Assembly: GCF_900142715.1 (NCBI RefSeq)
Contig: NZ_FRBX01000002.1
Span: forward strand, 620,001 to 684,000
Reading direction: 5' to 3'
Source: Flavobacterium pectinovorum
GTDB lineage: Bacteria > Bacteroidota > Bacteroidia > Flavobacteriales > Flavobacteriaceae
DNA: 64,000 nt
Shown here: piece after piece, positions 16,701 to 25,177 of the stretch
Layout: each line of letters opens with the position of its first letter
Numbering within the stretch: the stretch's first letter is position 1
Program-made: the position numbers and the translations under genes
Notes under the pieces: model-generated
Seen by the model: the letters and a program-made list of their open reading frames with translations, nothing else
The model's database searches: none
Told to the model about the DNA's origin: nothing

Positions 16701-17405
16701 TTACATATAACTCAATATCTCTTTTTTGAACGCATCATATTCACCTTGCATGATTAATCCGTTGTCCAATAGTTTTTTATAATTCTGTAATTTGTCAAAA
16801 AGTTCTTCTTTTGATAATTCACTTAATTTACGATCTCCGGTTGGAGTTTGAGGCTGAATTGGTTCGTAAGTTTCCGTATAAGAAGGAGTTGTTGCCGGCA
16901 TAATTTCGGCATAATTCGTAACTTCTTCCGTTTCTACTTCCTCGATAGCATCTTCGATTTCAATTTCTGCAGGAGCAGCTTCTATCGTTGGAGCAGAAAT
17001 TACAACCGGATTTTTAAGTAAATCCAATTGTTCTTTTGCGTAAGTATATATTTTTCTAGCCTGAATTTTAGGAATATAATCAATTGAAATAGACAAGTCT
17101 GTATTCGTGTTAAATGAGAATTCAGAACCCAAAATATTTTCTTTTACAAAAGCACCCGCAATATCATCCCAAGTGTAATCTGTAAAATCCATTGAAAGAC
17201 CTAAATTTTTAGGCTTACAAATAATGATTCGTTTGTTTGTTAATACAATACTATCAGGAAAAACAGTAATTGCCGGTTTTTTTTGAACCGCAATATATCC
17301 AACTTCTTCACCTTTCATCAACAAATCGTTGAGTTTTGAAGTGATTTTTTCAATCGCTTTTGGGTCTTGTTCTTCGTTTAGAAATTTTTTAAATTGTTCT
17401 TTCAT
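16701..17405 (-). CDS. PH-domain protein with C-terminal SHOCT domain
   Basis: 234 aa. Residues about 35-130 look like a bacterial PH domain (GYIAVQKKPAITVFPDSIVL, TNKRIIICKPKN). An acidic low-complexity linker follows (about 140-195, EIEIEDAIEEVETEEVTN). Residues about 195-234 are a SHOCT oligomerisation domain (LIMQGEYDAFKKEIL). Cytosolic. Last of four minus-strand genes (GNAT, DUF4260, YjbR-like, this one). Role unknown. Confidence 0.8.
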   Translation of the reverse strand: MKEQFKKFLNEEQDPKAIEKITSKLNDLLMKGEEVGYIAVQKKPAITVFPDSIVLTNKRIIICKPKNLGLSMDFTDYTWDDIAGAFVKENILGSEFSFNTNTDLSISIDYIPKIQARKIYTYAKEQLDLLKNPVVISAPTIEAAPAEIEIEDAIEEVETEEVTNYAEIMPATTPSYTETYEPIQPQTPTGDRKLSELSKEELFDKLQNYKKLLDNGLIMQGEYDAFKKEILSYM

Positions 17406-17454
17406 GGGGTGATAAATTGCTAAGTTTTGTTGTCTTACGCTGCAAATGTAATGC

Positions 17455-17826
17455 CTAATTTTCTAATTCAATAATTTCATTCTGAATTTTCTTCGTCAAA
17501 CTTTTGAAAACCAATTCATACGAATGATCGATAAGTTCTTTTACAAAAGCTGTCGATAAATTTCCGTTTAAAGCAATTGTATTCCAATGCACCTTGCTCA
17601 TATGAAAGCCCGGTTTTATCTCGTCGTATTCCGCCCGCAATTCCTGAGCGCGTTCAGGATCACATTTTAAATTGACTGCCTGCTCGTTTTTCTCCCATTG
17701 TGACAAGGAAGATAGAGCAAATATTTTTCCGCCAACTTTAAAAACCAAAGTGTCTTCATCAAACGGAAAATGTTCTGTTGTGCCTTTTTTAGAAAGACAA
17801 TATTCGTAAAACGTTTCTAAATTCAT
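17455..17826 (-). CDS. MmcQ/YjbR family protein
   Basis: 123 aa. Matches the YjbR/CyaY-like fold family: TTEHFPFDEDTLVFKVGGKI near residues 16-35, and KSKVHWNTIALNG-like HMSKVHWNTI near 80. Some members bind DNA; biological role unclear. Follows the DUF4260 gene by 8 nt. Confidence 0.88.
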   Translation of the reverse strand: MNLETFYEYCLSKKGTTEHFPFDEDTLVFKVGGKIFALSSLSQWEKNEQAVNLKCDPERAQELRAEYDEIKPGFHMSKVHWNTIALNGNLSTAFVKELIDHSYELVFKSLTKKIQNEIIELEN

Positions 17827-17834
17827 CTTCTATA

Positions 17835-18185
17835 TTATTTACCAATTTCACCTAAATGAGTGTACTTAAAACCTTGTTCATATTTCAATCCATAACCAAA
17901 CATTCGATCCATTGCCGAATGCGAAAATAAGATTACACCAACAAGTTGCAATGATTCTAATTTTAGATAACAGCCTGTTAAATAAATTAAAATCGCAATT
18001 CCTCTGTGATGAAATATATTATACATAAAGGCTCCTGTTTTATTATTAAAAGCATAACCCAGCATCGAAAAATCGGGCGCGAGAATAAAAATCAAAAACC
18101 ACCACCATTGATAATCTAGGAGACTAAATAAATAGATTCTGAGAATAAATAAACCTGCTTCTTCTAATTTAATAACTGTTTTCAT
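17835..18185 (-). CDS. DUF4260 family membrane protein
   Basis: 116 aa integral membrane protein with about four helices, aromatic YQWWWF near residue 26, the PDFSMLGY motif and a histidine-rich NIFHHRGIA and FSHSAMDRMFGYGLKY, all typical of DUF4260. Overlaps the upstream GNAT gene by 4 nt. Function unknown. Confidence 0.85.
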   Translation of the reverse strand: MKTVIKLEEAGLFILRIYLFSLLDYQWWWFLIFILAPDFSMLGYAFNNKTGAFMYNIFHHRGIAILIYLTGCYLKLESLQLVGVILFSHSAMDRMFGYGLKYEQGFKYTHLGEIGK

Positions 18186-18586
18186 AGTTTCTTTTCCATC
18201 ATTTTTTCAGGATGTTCTAAAGGTTTAAAACCAAATTTCTCATATAAAAAATGAGCATCTGTTGTTGCCAAACGCCAAATTTTAATGTCTTTTAAAGTTG
18301 GTTCGTTCATCATATTTTCAATTAAAACAGACGAATAACCTTTACCACGATGCTCTTCTGTAATGAAAACATCCATAACGTAACCAAAAACCACATAATC
18401 TGTAATGACACGTGCAAAACCAATTTGATTGTCATCTAAATAAATTCCAAAACAAACCGAAGCATCAATTGTAGTTTGAACTTCATCTATTGTTCTGCCC
18501 GCAGCCCAATAAATATCTTTTAAAAAGTTTTGTATAAACGGAACATTCAGTTTGGTTTTATCGGTCGAAACGGTAATCTGATTCAT
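18182..18586 (-). CDS. GNAT family N-acetyltransferase
   Basis: 134 aa. Acetyl-CoA-binding motif A is visible as DVFITEEHRGKGYSSVLIEN (about residues 71-90). A preceding beta strand FARVITDYVVFGYV and a C-terminal LYEKFGFKPL complete a small GNAT fold. Substrate unknown. First gene of the four-gene minus-strand operon. Confidence 0.9.
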   Translation of the reverse strand: MNQITVSTDKTKLNVPFIQNFLKDIYWAAGRTIDEVQTTIDASVCFGIYLDDNQIGFARVITDYVVFGYVMDVFITEEHRGKGYSSVLIENMMNEPTLKDIKIWRLATTDAHFLYEKFGFKPLEHPEKMMEKKL

Positions 18587-18680
18587 GGTAATTTTTGCAT
18601 TTCATTAATCTATAATTAGGTTCTGATGTGCTAAAGAAAACTTAGCTTCTTAGTATCTTAGAACCTTAGTCGCTATTTTA

Positions 18681-19739
18681 TTACATTTTAATTTTTTCAC
18701 CAACTTCTTCAATAGGTTTACTCACAAACTCAGGAGCATCAAAACGGTAGCCAAAATACAATAATCCGTAGACTTTACCATTTGTAATTACCGTTGTTTT
18801 ATCCTGATTATACGAACTGTCGTCGAAGTTGATACTTGCGCCACAAAGTATGCGATTGCTATTATAGCCAATTTTAATACCGCCTTCAATGTTTCGGGTA
18901 AAGTATGTATGTTTTTCAATAGTTTCAACTCCTGCATCAATACTTTTATCATGTAAAAATTTTACACCAATCGAAGGTGATAAATGTGGAGCAATATAAA
19001 AGTTTTTGTGAATAATGAAGTTATAATAATATCCTGCCGCCAACCGAACATCGAATTCTTTTTGTTTTCCATTAAGATCTTCAAATTTCGAAAGAATTCT
19101 GTTATAACTATAAATCAGCGACGGAATAAAACTTCCGGCACTCTTTTTTTGCCATTCGGTAAAAGATGTGATACTTTTAAGAGAGAATTTTGGATTAAAA
19201 AGATACGATGTCGACATTTCGTATTGTACCGTTTTAAAATCCGGAAACTTAAGATACGAATCTTTTCCTTCAACCCAATTCGGGTCAAATTCAGACATGT
19301 TTTCGACGTAATAACCTCTCGTTTTACTAAACTGAGCCGTTTGAAGCCATCTTCCTAAAAAGAAACGAAAATTATAATCAGAGAAAGATGATTTTCCTTT
19401 TAAGTCTTCATCTTTATTTCCACCAAAAAACTTCGGATAAAAACCATAACTAAAACCGATAAATTTATAATCGATACTTAAAAAAAGTTTGTAACTATTA
19501 TTGGTTTCTAAATCCAGATTTGGACCATTTTTATTGGTCAGTAAATAAGCATCATTTTGAGTGCTTACATTTGCGCGAACCATTATTTTATCCGGATAAT
19601 AAATAAAATTTACTGTATCTTTTTCAGGTTTATTCTGGCTTAATAATTTTGCAGAGCTGAAAACAAAAAGCAGAAATACACATGCAAAAATGGCATTCGA
19701 GTTCATTCGGTTTAAACTTTGTTTCGTGGCTGTTTTCAA
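18681..19739 (-). CDS. DUF4421 family outer-membrane protein
   Basis: 352 aa. A signal peptide ends near AKLLSQ; a second Met at 19706 (MNSNAIFACVFLL) may be the real start. DUF4421 signature: YYPDKIMVRANVSTQNDAY near residues 47-65, GFYPKFFGGN, and the many alternating aromatic strands of an outer-membrane beta-barrel. Function unknown. No obvious operon partner. Confidence 0.8.
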   Translation of the reverse strand: MKTATKQSLNRMNSNAIFACVFLLFVFSSAKLLSQNKPEKDTVNFIYYPDKIMVRANVSTQNDAYLLTNKNGPNLDLETNNSYKLFLSIDYKFIGFSYGFYPKFFGGNKDEDLKGKSSFSDYNFRFFLGRWLQTAQFSKTRGYYVENMSEFDPNWVEGKDSYLKFPDFKTVQYEMSTSYLFNPKFSLKSITSFTEWQKKSAGSFIPSLIYSYNRILSKFEDLNGKQKEFDVRLAAGYYYNFIIHKNFYIAPHLSPSIGVKFLHDKSIDAGVETIEKHTYFTRNIEGGIKIGYNSNRILCGASINFDDSSYNQDKTTVITNGKVYGLLYFGYRFDAPEFVSKPIEEVGEKIKM

Positions 19740-19803
19740 TGCAGATAATTAAGCATTAGTAATCATAAAGCTACTAATTTAAAAATCAATTATCAACTAA
19801 TTA

Positions 19804-20601
19804 TCAAAAGTTTGCGATCGAATACAAAACAGGTTTACTCGGACTTGCATCGTTTTCAAATGAAGCGATTTGAAGATTTAGCAAATAATTTCCATCTTCA
19901 ATTTCATTCGGCACAAAAATCATTTCTGTAATTGTGGCTTCAAAACGTGCGTCATTATTTAAATTGTGTGTGTCTTTTACGTTCCAAAAAGCTTTGTGTG
20001 CCAATAATTTTCCTTCGTCGTGTTCTTTGTCAACACTTGGCAAATCGATTAATAGATGCTGAATTTCGCTTTCGCGGATGAAAATTGCCGCTTCTTCAGA
20101 CAAATAGGGCGGATTTGTATTCGAATATTTTCTTGATTTTTTGTCTTTTTGGTTTGGGAGCGTTCTAATTATTAAAGCCCCGTTTGTCATGCTGAGCGAT
20201 CCCGAGGCTTCGGGAGAAGCACTTATTGCATTAAGCGCAGTCAAAATTTGTTCTTTTGTGATCACCAAATCATCTCCAATTTTTTCAGGTTCAACTGTAA
20301 TCAATTTGGCAAAAAAGAAAAACTGTTTTAAAGACTGATTAATGCTATAAAAATCATTCGTAATATGCCCCAGACATTCCGTGTGCGTGCCATGCCCATG
20401 AGGATTGAAGAAAATATTATTGAAATTAGTTGATGATTTTCCTTCAGAAACTTTCCCAATCCAATCGCCAAAAACAACTGGTTCAATAACCGGTTTTTCG
20501 ATATACCACGCAATTGGGTTTTCGTTTGTATTGGTTAATTGGATTGAAATATCAATAGGTTTTGATAAGTCGATTTCGAAGTTGTTGATTTTTGCTAACA
20601 C
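19804..20601 (-). CDS. Cyclase family protein with palindromic-repeat insertion
   Basis: 265 aa, similar to the cyclase/kynurenine-formamidase-like metal hydrolases. Metal motif HGHGTHTE near residues 71-78 (the family has HxGTHxD), then a later LLAHKAFWNV and NDARFEATITEMI. Residues about 128-143 (ISASPEASGSLSMTN) are encoded by the TCCCGAGGCTTCGGGA repeat at 20186-20221 and read as an extra loop between the helix ITKEQILTALN and the strand ALIIRTLPN. The frame stays open, so the enzyme may still work. Substrate unknown. Confidence 0.82.
   Translation of the reverse strand: MLAKINNFEIDLSKPIDISIQLTNTNENPIAWYIEKPVIEPVVFGDWIGKVSEGKSSTNFNNIFFNPHGHGTHTECLGHITNDFYSINQSLKQFFFFAKLITVEPEKIGDDLVITKEQILTALNAISASPEASGSLSMTNGALIIRTLPNQKDKKSRKYSNTNPPYLSEEAAIFIRESEIQHLLIDLPSVDKEHDEGKLLAHKAFWNVKDTHNLNNDARFEATITEMIFVPNEIEDGNYLLNLQIASFENDASPSKPVLYSIANF
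20186..20221. repeat. Palindromic repeat copy inside the cyclase gene
   Basis: CTGAGCGA followed by TCCCGAGGCTTCGGGA and GAAGCA, the same module as 11081-11114. It lies wholly in coding sequence on the + strand (gene on minus) and translates in frame to SPEASGSLSMT. Confidence 0.9.
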
Positions 20602-20611
20602 AAATTAAGGT

Positions 20612-20672
20612 TTTATGCCGCAAAGGCGCTAAGTCACAAAGTTTATTTGCGTCTTTGTGTCTTTGTGGCAAA
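20612..20672. repeat. GCAAAG-type inverted repeat
   Basis: TGCCGCAAAGGCGCTAAG faces TTTGTGTCTTTGTGGCA, an imperfect inverted repeat between the cyclase start and the hemW stop. Relatives at 3431-3466, 16571-16695, 36760-36830 and 60123-60262. Confidence 0.5.
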
Positions 20673-20674
20673 TT

Positions 20675-21832
20675 TTATTCTTCCAAATTTAGATAAAATA
20701 AATCTGAAGCAATTCCATCCGTTAAAAATTTTCCTTTTGCGGTTGGTTTTAGAATGTTATTTTCGATGAAAACCAAATTATCATTTAAGAATTTCTGAAC
20801 TTGTTTTTTTAGATAATCCAGATATTCCAAACCAAATTCTTTTTCAATTCTGTCTAATGAAACACCCCAAATAGTTCGTAATCCTGTCATAATATATTCA
20901 TTATAACGATCAGATTTCGATAGAGTTTCGGTTTCGATTGGTAAAATATTTTCCTGAATTGATTTCAGATAAAGCGAATTATTTGCCACATTCCAGCCTC
21001 TTTTTTCACCATCATAACTATGTGCCGAAGGGCCAATACCGATATATTTTTTGCCCAGCCAATAGGCCGAATTATTTTTAGAGAAGTAATTTTCTTTTCC
21101 AAAATTCGATAATTCATAATGAATAAAACCATTTTGTTGAAGTGTTTCCACCAAAATCAGAAAATGATTCGAAGCCACTTCGTCTTGTGGTTCAGCAATT
21201 TTTCCGGTATCGATTAGTTTTCTTAAAGCCGTTTTCGGTTCAACCGTCAAAGCATAACTCGAAATATGCGGAATACCAAAACTCAAAGCCGTTTCAATAT
21301 TCTGTTTCCACATTTCGTCGCTCATTCCGGGAATTCCGTAAATTAAATCAAGCGAAATATTGTCAAAATATTTAGTAGCCTCTTTCAAACAATTTATGGC
21401 TTCCGCCGAATTATGCGCACGATTCATCAGCTGCAAATCATCTTCATAAAAAGACTGAATTCCAATACTCAAGCGATTTATCGGACTTTTTGATAATTCG
21501 AAAATTCGTTTTGAAGACAAATCATCCGGATTTGCTTCTAGCGTAATTTCCGGATTTTCGACAACATTATAGTTTTTATAAACTTCAGCAATTAAAAAGT
21601 TGATTTCTTCATTTGACAAAACAGAAGGCGTTCCACCGCCAAAGTAAATGGTTTCAATTTGATTGTCACTTTGAGCGGAATCAAGAAGATTAAACTCATT
21701 TTTGCGCATGCCTATTTCCTTGGCTAAAGCCAAAACCATTTCGTCTTTCTTTTTCATCGAAGTCGAAAAATGAAAGTCGCAATAATGGCAAGCCTGTTTG
21801 CAAAAAGGAATATGGATATAGATACCTGACAT
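20675..21832 (-). CDS. hemW: HemW-like radical SAM protein
   Basis: About 385 aa from the Met at 21832 (MSGIYIHIPFC, the usual HemW start; an upstream in-frame Met at 21853 is less likely). Radical SAM cluster CKQACHYCDFHFS near residues 11-23, GGGTPS near 74, LEANPDDL and the C-terminal HemW region with GIGPSAHSYDG. HemW proteins bind heme and are thought to insert it; they are often misnamed coproporphyrinogen III oxidase. Upstream of it lies an AT-rich repeat, then ruvC on the same strand. Confidence 0.92.
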   Translation of the reverse strand: MSGIYIHIPFCKQACHYCDFHFSTSMKKKDEMVLALAKEIGMRKNEFNLLDSAQSDNQIETIYFGGGTPSVLSNEEINFLIAEVYKNYNVVENPEITLEANPDDLSSKRIFELSKSPINRLSIGIQSFYEDDLQLMNRAHNSAEAINCLKEATKYFDNISLDLIYGIPGMSDEMWKQNIETALSFGIPHISSYALTVEPKTALRKLIDTGKIAEPQDEVASNHFLILVETLQQNGFIHYELSNFGKENYFSKNNSAYWLGKKYIGIGPSAHSYDGEKRGWNVANNSLYLKSIQENILPIETETLSKSDRYNEYIMTGLRTIWGVSLDRIEKEFGLEYLDYLKKQVQKFLNDNLVFIENNILKPTAKGKFLTDGIASDLFYLNLEE

Positions 21833-21835
21833 TTT

Positions 21836-21948
21836 AATTAGATAATTAGTCAATTTGATAATGAGATAATGTAATGTTGAATGTTTAAATTATACAATTA
21901 GTTATTCTCAATTTAAGAATTATCTAATTATCTAATTGACACATTATC
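21836..21948. repeat. AT-rich TTATCTAATT(A/G) repeat
   Basis: Repeated TTATCTAATTATCTAATTGACACATTATCTCATT (quoted in parts: TTATCTAATT, TGACACATTATCTCATT) and their complements fill the hemW-ruvC gap. Closely similar text occurs at 22561-22602, 46018-46078 and 46207-46255. Confidence 0.55.
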
Positions 21949-22503
21949 TCATTTCCTCACTTTATCCTCATTTTGTTTCACAAAAGCATCCCACCCGGAA
22001 TAACTTTTCCCTGCAACAATTTTTCCCGAATTAAAAAAGTGACAAACCGCAGCCGCCAAACCATCTGTTGAATCGAGATTTTTAGGTAATTCTTTCAATC
22101 CTAAAAGCTGTTGCAACATTTTGGCAACCTGTTCTTTACTGGCATTTCCGTTTCCGGTAATCGCCATTTTTATTTTTTTAGGTTCATATTCTGTAATCGG
22201 AATATCTCTCGAAAGTCCCGCTGCCATTGCTACACCTTGTGCGCGTCCCAACTTTAACATCGATTGTACATTTTTACCAAAGAAAGGCGCTTCAATCGCA
22301 ATTTCATCCGGATGATGCGTTTCGATTAATTCGATGGTGCGCTCAAAAATGATTTTCAGTTTTTGGTAATGATTATCGTATTTGGACAATTGCAACTCAT
22401 TAAGCTGCAAAAACTCCATTTTTTTATTGATTACTTTAATCAATCCAAAACCCATGATTGTAGTTCCCGGGTCGATGCCTAATATGATGCGTTCTTTTGT
22501 CAA
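21949..22503 (-). CDS. ruvC: Crossover junction endodeoxyribonuclease RuvC
   Basis: 184 aa Holliday-junction resolvase acting with RuvAB in recombination repair. Catalytic acids: Asp in [12 protein letters not shown] (residue about 10), Glu in [19 protein letters not shown] (about 69), and Asp pair in [14 protein letters not shown] (about 143-146). Length slightly above the usual about 170-190 range midpoint, no domain missing. Confidence 0.96.
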   Translation of the reverse strand: MTKERIILGIDPGTTIMGFGLIKVINKKMEFLQLNELQLSKYDNHYQKLKIIFERTIELIETHHPDEIAIEAPFFGKNVQSMLKLGRAQGVAMAAGLSRDIPITEYEPKKIKMAITGNGNASKEQVAKMLQQLLGLKELPKNLDSTDGLAAAVCHFFNSGKIVAGKSYSGWDAFVKQNEDKVRK

Positions 22504-22512
22504 GTGATTTTG

Positions 22513-22533
22513 TTTCAGGTTTCAGGTTTCAAG
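22513..22533. repeat. TTTCAGG/TTTCAAG heptamer repeat
   Basis: Three units (TTTCAGG, TTTCAGG, TTTCAAG) directly upstream of ruvC. Same heptamer family as 11003-11055 and 23784-23811. Confidence 0.75.
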
Positions 22534-22581
22534 TTCGAAAGTTGCTAGAAAAATGCTATAATTCATTTTCTAATTTTCAAA

Positions 22582-22610
22582 TTGCCACATTTTCAAATTG
22601 ATTACTTTTG
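22582..22610 (+). promoter_or_regulatory. Promoter abutting the start of the flippase-like gene
   Basis: TTG (22582-22584), 18-nt spacer, TACTTTTG (22603-22610). The ATG at 22615 begins 4 nt after the -7 box, so the transcript may be leaderless. Confidence 0.6.
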
Positions 22611-22614
22611 CAGC

Positions 22615-23541
22615 ATGATTTCAATTCCTCACAAAGCTAAGCAATTCCTTGTTCTTCTGGTCAAACTTTTGATTGTAGGTGGCGCATTTTACTTTATTTA
22701 TAATCAGTTGGCGAATAACGACAAACTCGACTGGCAAAAATTCATTACACTGTTTCGTAAAAATCAGTCGGTTTTAGGAATTGGATTTATATTGCTTTTG
22801 AGTGTTTTAAATCGATATTTCGAAATTTTAAAATGGCAGAATCTGGCCAAAGTCATTCATGAAATCTCATTAGGCGAAGCCACAAAACAAGTTCTAGCTG
22901 CCCTTACAGCCGGAATTTTTACGCCAAACGGGGTAGGAGAGTATGCCGGAAAAGCATTGTATTACCCAAAATCTGAAGCAAAAAGAGTAGTTTTCCTAAA
23001 CTTAATCTGCAACGGAATCCAGATGATTTTAACGGTTTTATTTGGAACAATCGGCTTGTTATTTCTCGGATATTGGAAATGGGTTTTGGGAATAATCGCA
23101 ATATCTTTTTTCTTTATCCTATTTTCTGTAGTCTTTAAAAAGATTAAAATCAAAGGATATTCCATTGAAAAATTGATTCATAAAATCAATGAAATTCCAA
23201 AACCAATTCATCAAAGAAATATCTTTTTAGGCATATTGCGTTATTTGGTTTTCTCGCATCAATATTACTTTTTGTTTTTGGCTTTTGATGTCGATTTGCC
23301 TTATTTCACGTTGATTTCAACAATTGCGGTTGTTTATTTTTTGGCCTCATCATTACCTACTTTTCAATTTTTGGACTTTGCTGTAAAAGGAAGTGTAGCG
23401 GTTTATTTCTTCGGAATTTTAAACGTAAACGAATGGATTGTTGTTTTTATAAGTACGTTGATGTGGTTTTTAAATGTAGTTTTGCCTGTTGTTTTAGGAA
23501 GTTATTATGTGTTGAATTTCAAAACTAAAAGGGTAGAATGA
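22615..23541 (+). CDS. Lysylphosphatidylglycerol synthase TM-region/flippase-like membrane protein
   Basis: About 308 aa from ATG 22615 (an in-frame codon at 22582 lies inside the promoter). Eight or so membrane helices and the family motif LNRYFEILKWQNLAKV plus TAGIFTPNGVGEYAGKAL, as in the AglD/MprF-N-terminal (UPF0104, LPG_synthase_TM) family of putative lipid flippases. Overlaps the downstream glycosyltransferase by 4 nt (ATGA), suggesting a joint role in making or moving a lipid-linked glycan. Confidence 0.82.
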   Translation: MISIPHKAKQFLVLLVKLLIVGGAFYFIYNQLANNDKLDWQKFITLFRKNQSVLGIGFILLLSVLNRYFEILKWQNLAKVIHEISLGEATKQVLAALTAGIFTPNGVGEYAGKALYYPKSEAKRVVFLNLICNGIQMILTVLFGTIGLLFLGYWKWVLGIIAISFFFILFSVVFKKIKIKGYSIEKLIHKINEIPKPIHQRNIFLGILRYLVFSHQYYFLFLAFDVDLPYFTLISTIAVVYFLASSLPTFQFLDFAVKGSVAVYFFGILNVNEWIVVFISTLMWFLNVVLPVVLGSYYVLNFKTKRVE

Positions 23542-24641
23542 GTTTAATTTTATTTGTCATATTAAAAATTTATATAATAAGTATCAGCGTGCTTATTTAT
23601 GGCTTTACACGAATAAAAAAATATCAGAAAACAGATTTTAAACCAAAAACCAGTTTTACAATTATAGTTCCTTTCAGGAATGAAGAAAAGAATTTACCCA
23701 AACTTTTAGATAGTTTCGCAAAACTCAGTTATCCAAATAATTTGTTCGAAGTTATTTTGGTGGATGATAGCTCTAATAAAAAGTTTCAAATTTCAGGTTT
23801 CAGGTTTCACGTTAGCTTAATTGACAACATAAGAATTTCAAATTCACCTAAAAAAGACGCCATTTCAACAGCCATGCAGCACGTAAAAACCAATTGGGTT
23901 ATTACGACCGATGCCGATTGTATTGTGCCTGAAAATTGGCTTTTAACGTTTGATAATTACATTCAGCAAAACAATGTTTCCATGTTGGCAGGAGCCGTTT
24001 CTTATCAATGCGAAAATTCATTTTTACATCATTTTCAGCAATTGGATTTAACAAGTTTACAAGGAGCTACAATTGGAAGTTTCGGAATTAAAAAAGCATT
24101 TATGTGTAACGGAGCCAATCTTGCTTACACAAAATCATTGTTCGAAAAACTAAATGGATTTGATGGAAATAATAAAATTGCAAGTGGCGATGATGTTTTT
24201 TTACTGCAGAAAGCCGCAGATTTATTTCCTGATGAAGTTCATTATTTAAAAGCCAAGGAAGCGATTGTTTTAACCAAACCAACTGAAAACTGGAAATCCC
24301 TGTTTCATCAAAGGGTACGTTGGGCAGCAAAAACAAGTTCTTATCAAAGCACTTTCGGAAAATCTTTAGGATTAATCGTTTTCTTTGGAAATCTAAGTTT
24401 TGTTATTGGATTTGTATTCTTGATTTTCGGAATCTGGTCCTGGCAACTTTTAGTTTTATTTGTTTTCCCTAAATTTATTATTGACTTTGTTTTGCTTTAC
24501 CTAACAAACCAATTTTTAACAAATAAAAGATTGCGCTATTTATTTTTGAGTAGTTTATTCTATCCTTTTTTCAGCACGTGCGTAGCTTTGTATAGTTTGT
24601 TTGGTTCTTACGAATGGAAAGATCGACGGTTTGTGAAATAA
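23538..24641 (+). CDS. Membrane-linked family 2 glycosyltransferase
   Basis: 367 aa. N-terminal membrane anchor (residues about 3-21), GT-A domain with FTIIVPFRNEEKNLPKL (about 41-57), VDDSS (76-80), a TTDADC DxD motif (about 113-118), GDDVFLLQ and HQRVRWAAK (QxxRW, about 256-264), then two to three C-terminal membrane helices. Probably transfers a sugar to a lipid. Residues just after VDDSS (NKKFQISGFRFHVSL) are encoded by four TTTCAGG-like heptamers. Convergent with 24645-25133 at 3 nt. Confidence 0.9.
   Translation: MSLILFVILKIYIISISVLIYGFTRIKKYQKTDFKPKTSFTIIVPFRNEEKNLPKLLDSFAKLSYPNNLFEVILVDDSSNKKFQISGFRFHVSLIDNIRISNSPKKDAISTAMQHVKTNWVITTDADCIVPENWLLTFDNYIQQNNVSMLAGAVSYQCENSFLHHFQQLDLTSLQGATIGSFGIKKAFMCNGANLAYTKSLFEKLNGFDGNNKIASGDDVFLLQKAADLFPDEVHYLKAKEAIVLTKPTENWKSLFHQRVRWAAKTSSYQSTFGKSLGLIVFFGNLSFVIGFVFLIFGIWSWQLLVLFVFPKFIIDFVLLYLTNQFLTNKRLRYLFLSSLFYPFFSTCVALYSLFGSYEWKDRRFVK
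23784..23811. repeat. Heptamer repeat inside the GT2 gene
   Basis: TTTCAAA TTTCAGG TTTCAGG TTTCACG, four 7-nt units in the coding region. 28 nt is not a multiple of 3, so each unit reads in a different frame (FQISGFRFHV), yet the gene stays open. Confidence 0.8.
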
Positions 24642-24644
24642 AAA

Positions 24645-25133
24645 CTATTTTTTTTCTTCTTTCGCTTTAATAATTATTGGTAAAATCAATTGTGTTTTTA
24701 CCGGAACTCCGCGTTTTATAGCAGGATTTACTTTTGGAAAATCAACCAAACGAGCCTGTAAAATACTATCAATTTTAATTGTATCATATGCTACCGAATC
24801 TTTAGAAAACTGAGGTTCAAATTTCATTGAAGAGTTAGGAAATATAGTTACTTTCACCTCAATTGTATCAAGTTCAGGATATAGAATGGAAAGCGTATCA
24901 ATATCTAATTTTTCCTGAATTAGCTGTGCCATTACTTCAAAAAAGCATTGTTGGCGCAGTTTTTTGTCGTTTACTTTTTCACAATCAACAACCGATGGGA
25001 ATTCGTCAACTTCTTTCCAATTGATAGATTTTAGCTCTTTTTGAAGTAATTCTTTTTCAGACGGAATCTGCTTCTCAAAGTATTGACAAGAACTAATAAA
25101 TAGTAGGATTATAAAAAATGGGAACTGCTTCAA
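24645..25133 (-). CDS. Lipoprotein with TonB_C-like end, unknown function
   Basis: 162 aa. Lipoprotein signal MKQFPFFIILLFISSC (lipobox ISSC). The C-terminal third (PKVNPAIKRGVPVKTQLILP) has the proline/glycine pattern of TonB C-terminal-like domains. Two conserved-looking cysteines (VVDCEKV, QQCFFEV) in the middle. Unknown role; single gene or paired with 25178-25561 downstream of a shared AT-rich gap. Confidence 0.6.
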   Translation of the reverse strand: MKQFPFFIILLFISSCQYFEKQIPSEKELLQKELKSINWKEVDEFPSVVDCEKVNDKKLRQQCFFEVMAQLIQEKLDIDTLSILYPELDTIEVKVTIFPNSSMKFEPQFSKDSVAYDTIKIDSILQARLVDFPKVNPAIKRGVPVKTQLILPIIIKAKEEKK

Positions 25134-25177
25134 GATTATGATATTGTATTGAACTAATTATATTTATAAAAATACGA

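Noticed and set aside
20141..20338. Plus-strand reading frame opposite the cyclase gene (with SDPEASGEAL peptide)
   Set aside because: It is the antisense reading of the palindrome and gene; the cyclase frame on the minus strand has the family motifs.
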